Assembly (NCBI RefSeq): GCF_022539315.1
Contig: NC_066342.1
Span: 13,389,402-13,453,401 of the forward strand
Direction of reading: 5' to 3'
Length of the DNA: 64,000 nt
DNA from: Serinus canaria
Lineage: Eukaryota; Chordata; Aves; Passeriformes; Fringillidae
The notes under the pieces were generated by a model. The model searched no databases. It was given only the letters and a program-made list of their open reading frames with translations, and had not been told where the DNA came from. Position 1 is the first letter of the stretch. Every line of letters starts with the position of its first letter. Positions 63,591 through 64,000 of this stretch are shown here, piece after piece. The translations under genes were made by a program, and so were the position numbers.

Positions 63591-64000
63591 AAGCCCCTAT
63601 GGTGACGGTGGTCCAAGTATAAGTATGGGGAGGCCTGGCAGATTGACTACATCACACTGCCCCAGACACGCCAAGGCAAGCGCTACGTGCTCACAATGGT
63701 AGAAGCCACCACGGGATGGCTGGAAACCTTCCCTGTGTCTCATGCTACTGCCCGTAACACCATCCTGGGCCTTGAAAAGCAGGTCCTTTGGAGGCATGGT
63801 ACCCCTGAGAGGATTGAGTCAGACAATGGGACTCATTTCAAGAACAGCCTTATCAACACCTGGGCTAGGGAACATTGCATTGAGTGGGTGTACCATATCC
63901 CCTACCATGCACCAGCTGCAGGGAAAGTAGAGAGGTACAATGGACTACTGAAAACCCAGCTGAAAGCCTTGGGTGGGGGATCTTTCAAAAATTGGGAGCA
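63591..64000 (+). pseudogene. pol: W integrase core, runs off window
   Basis: In one frame: EAWQIDYITLPQT (first Asp), YVLTMVEATTGWLETF, RIESDNGTHF (second Asp, about 63815-63840), then HIPYHAPAAGKVERYNG with the catalytic Glu. The core has no stop in this frame from about 63605 to the end of the window. The C-terminal domain lies outside. Confidence 0.9.

Larger units (their letters stand above)
58004..64000 (+). mobile_element. W: ERVL-like provirus, truncated by the window end
   Basis: 5' LTR (58004-58665), primer site, gag, protease, RT, RNase H and integrase core in order on plus. A solo LTR (62415-62798) interrupts the linker before RNase H. The related Z element and the LTR copies at 27248 and 33382 support the class. 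ERVL elements use a 5-bp duplication and lack env. No 3' end is visible. Several stops and frameshifts. Confidence 0.92.

Overview
This window looks like bird nuclear DNA, most likely from a passerine. CR1 LINE fragments are present, including one with the characteristic CR1 3' end. The long terminal repeats (LTRs) and proviruses match the ERVL-, ERVK- and gammaretrovirus-like families known from songbird genomes. No host protein-coding exon, tRNA or rRNA gene could be recognised. Nearly everything that can be assigned is endogenous retrovirus (ERV) or LINE sequence. Such density is typical of the female-specific W chromosome or other heterochromatin, but the sequence itself does not prove linkage (inference).

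Layout. Positions 1-1050 hold an LTR-like fragment and a purine-rich minisatellite. Positions 1055-7172 (minus) are K1, a betaretrovirus-like (ERVK) provirus with gag, dUTPase, protease, RT, RNase H, integrase and a 3' LTR. It lacks its 5' end and is interrupted by a 388-bp solo LTR with a perfect 6-bp target duplication. Positions 7200-26120 form a nest. The outermost layer is an old ERVL-like element (Z), cut in its RT gene by an ERVK-like element (Y). The 5' LTR of Y was then hit by a solo ERVL LTR (X1) and by an almost complete gammaretrovirus-like provirus (G, 9876-20716, 4-bp duplication caag). G itself carries several further solo LTRs. Positions 26356-31416 (minus) are K2, an internally deleted ERVK-like provirus with a 5' LTR, a tRNA-Trp-like primer site and a long open gag frame.

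Positions 31417-38200 are mostly solo LTRs plus a CR1 3' end. Positions 38200-45300 (plus) hold E, a second gammaretrovirus-like element, with two large minus-strand solo LTRs in gag and RNase H. Positions 45300-49600 are AT-rich sequence with CR1 fragments. Positions 49741-55482 hold F, a 5'-truncated relative of E (RNase H, integrase, env), again split by LTRs. Positions 58004-64000 (plus) hold W, an ERVL-like provirus with a 662-bp 5' LTR, a tRNA-Lys-like primer site, gag, protease, RT, RNase H and integrase; it runs off the window.

All retroviral genes seen are broken by stops, frameshifts, deletions or insertions. The exceptions are short open stretches, mainly K2 gag and the W gag N-terminal part. 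Several target-site duplications (TSDs) were read directly and give firm boundaries and a relative order of insertion. No CRISPR array, operon or recognisable new defence-type system was found. The main interest is the deeply nested insertion record and a few unusual proviral features.
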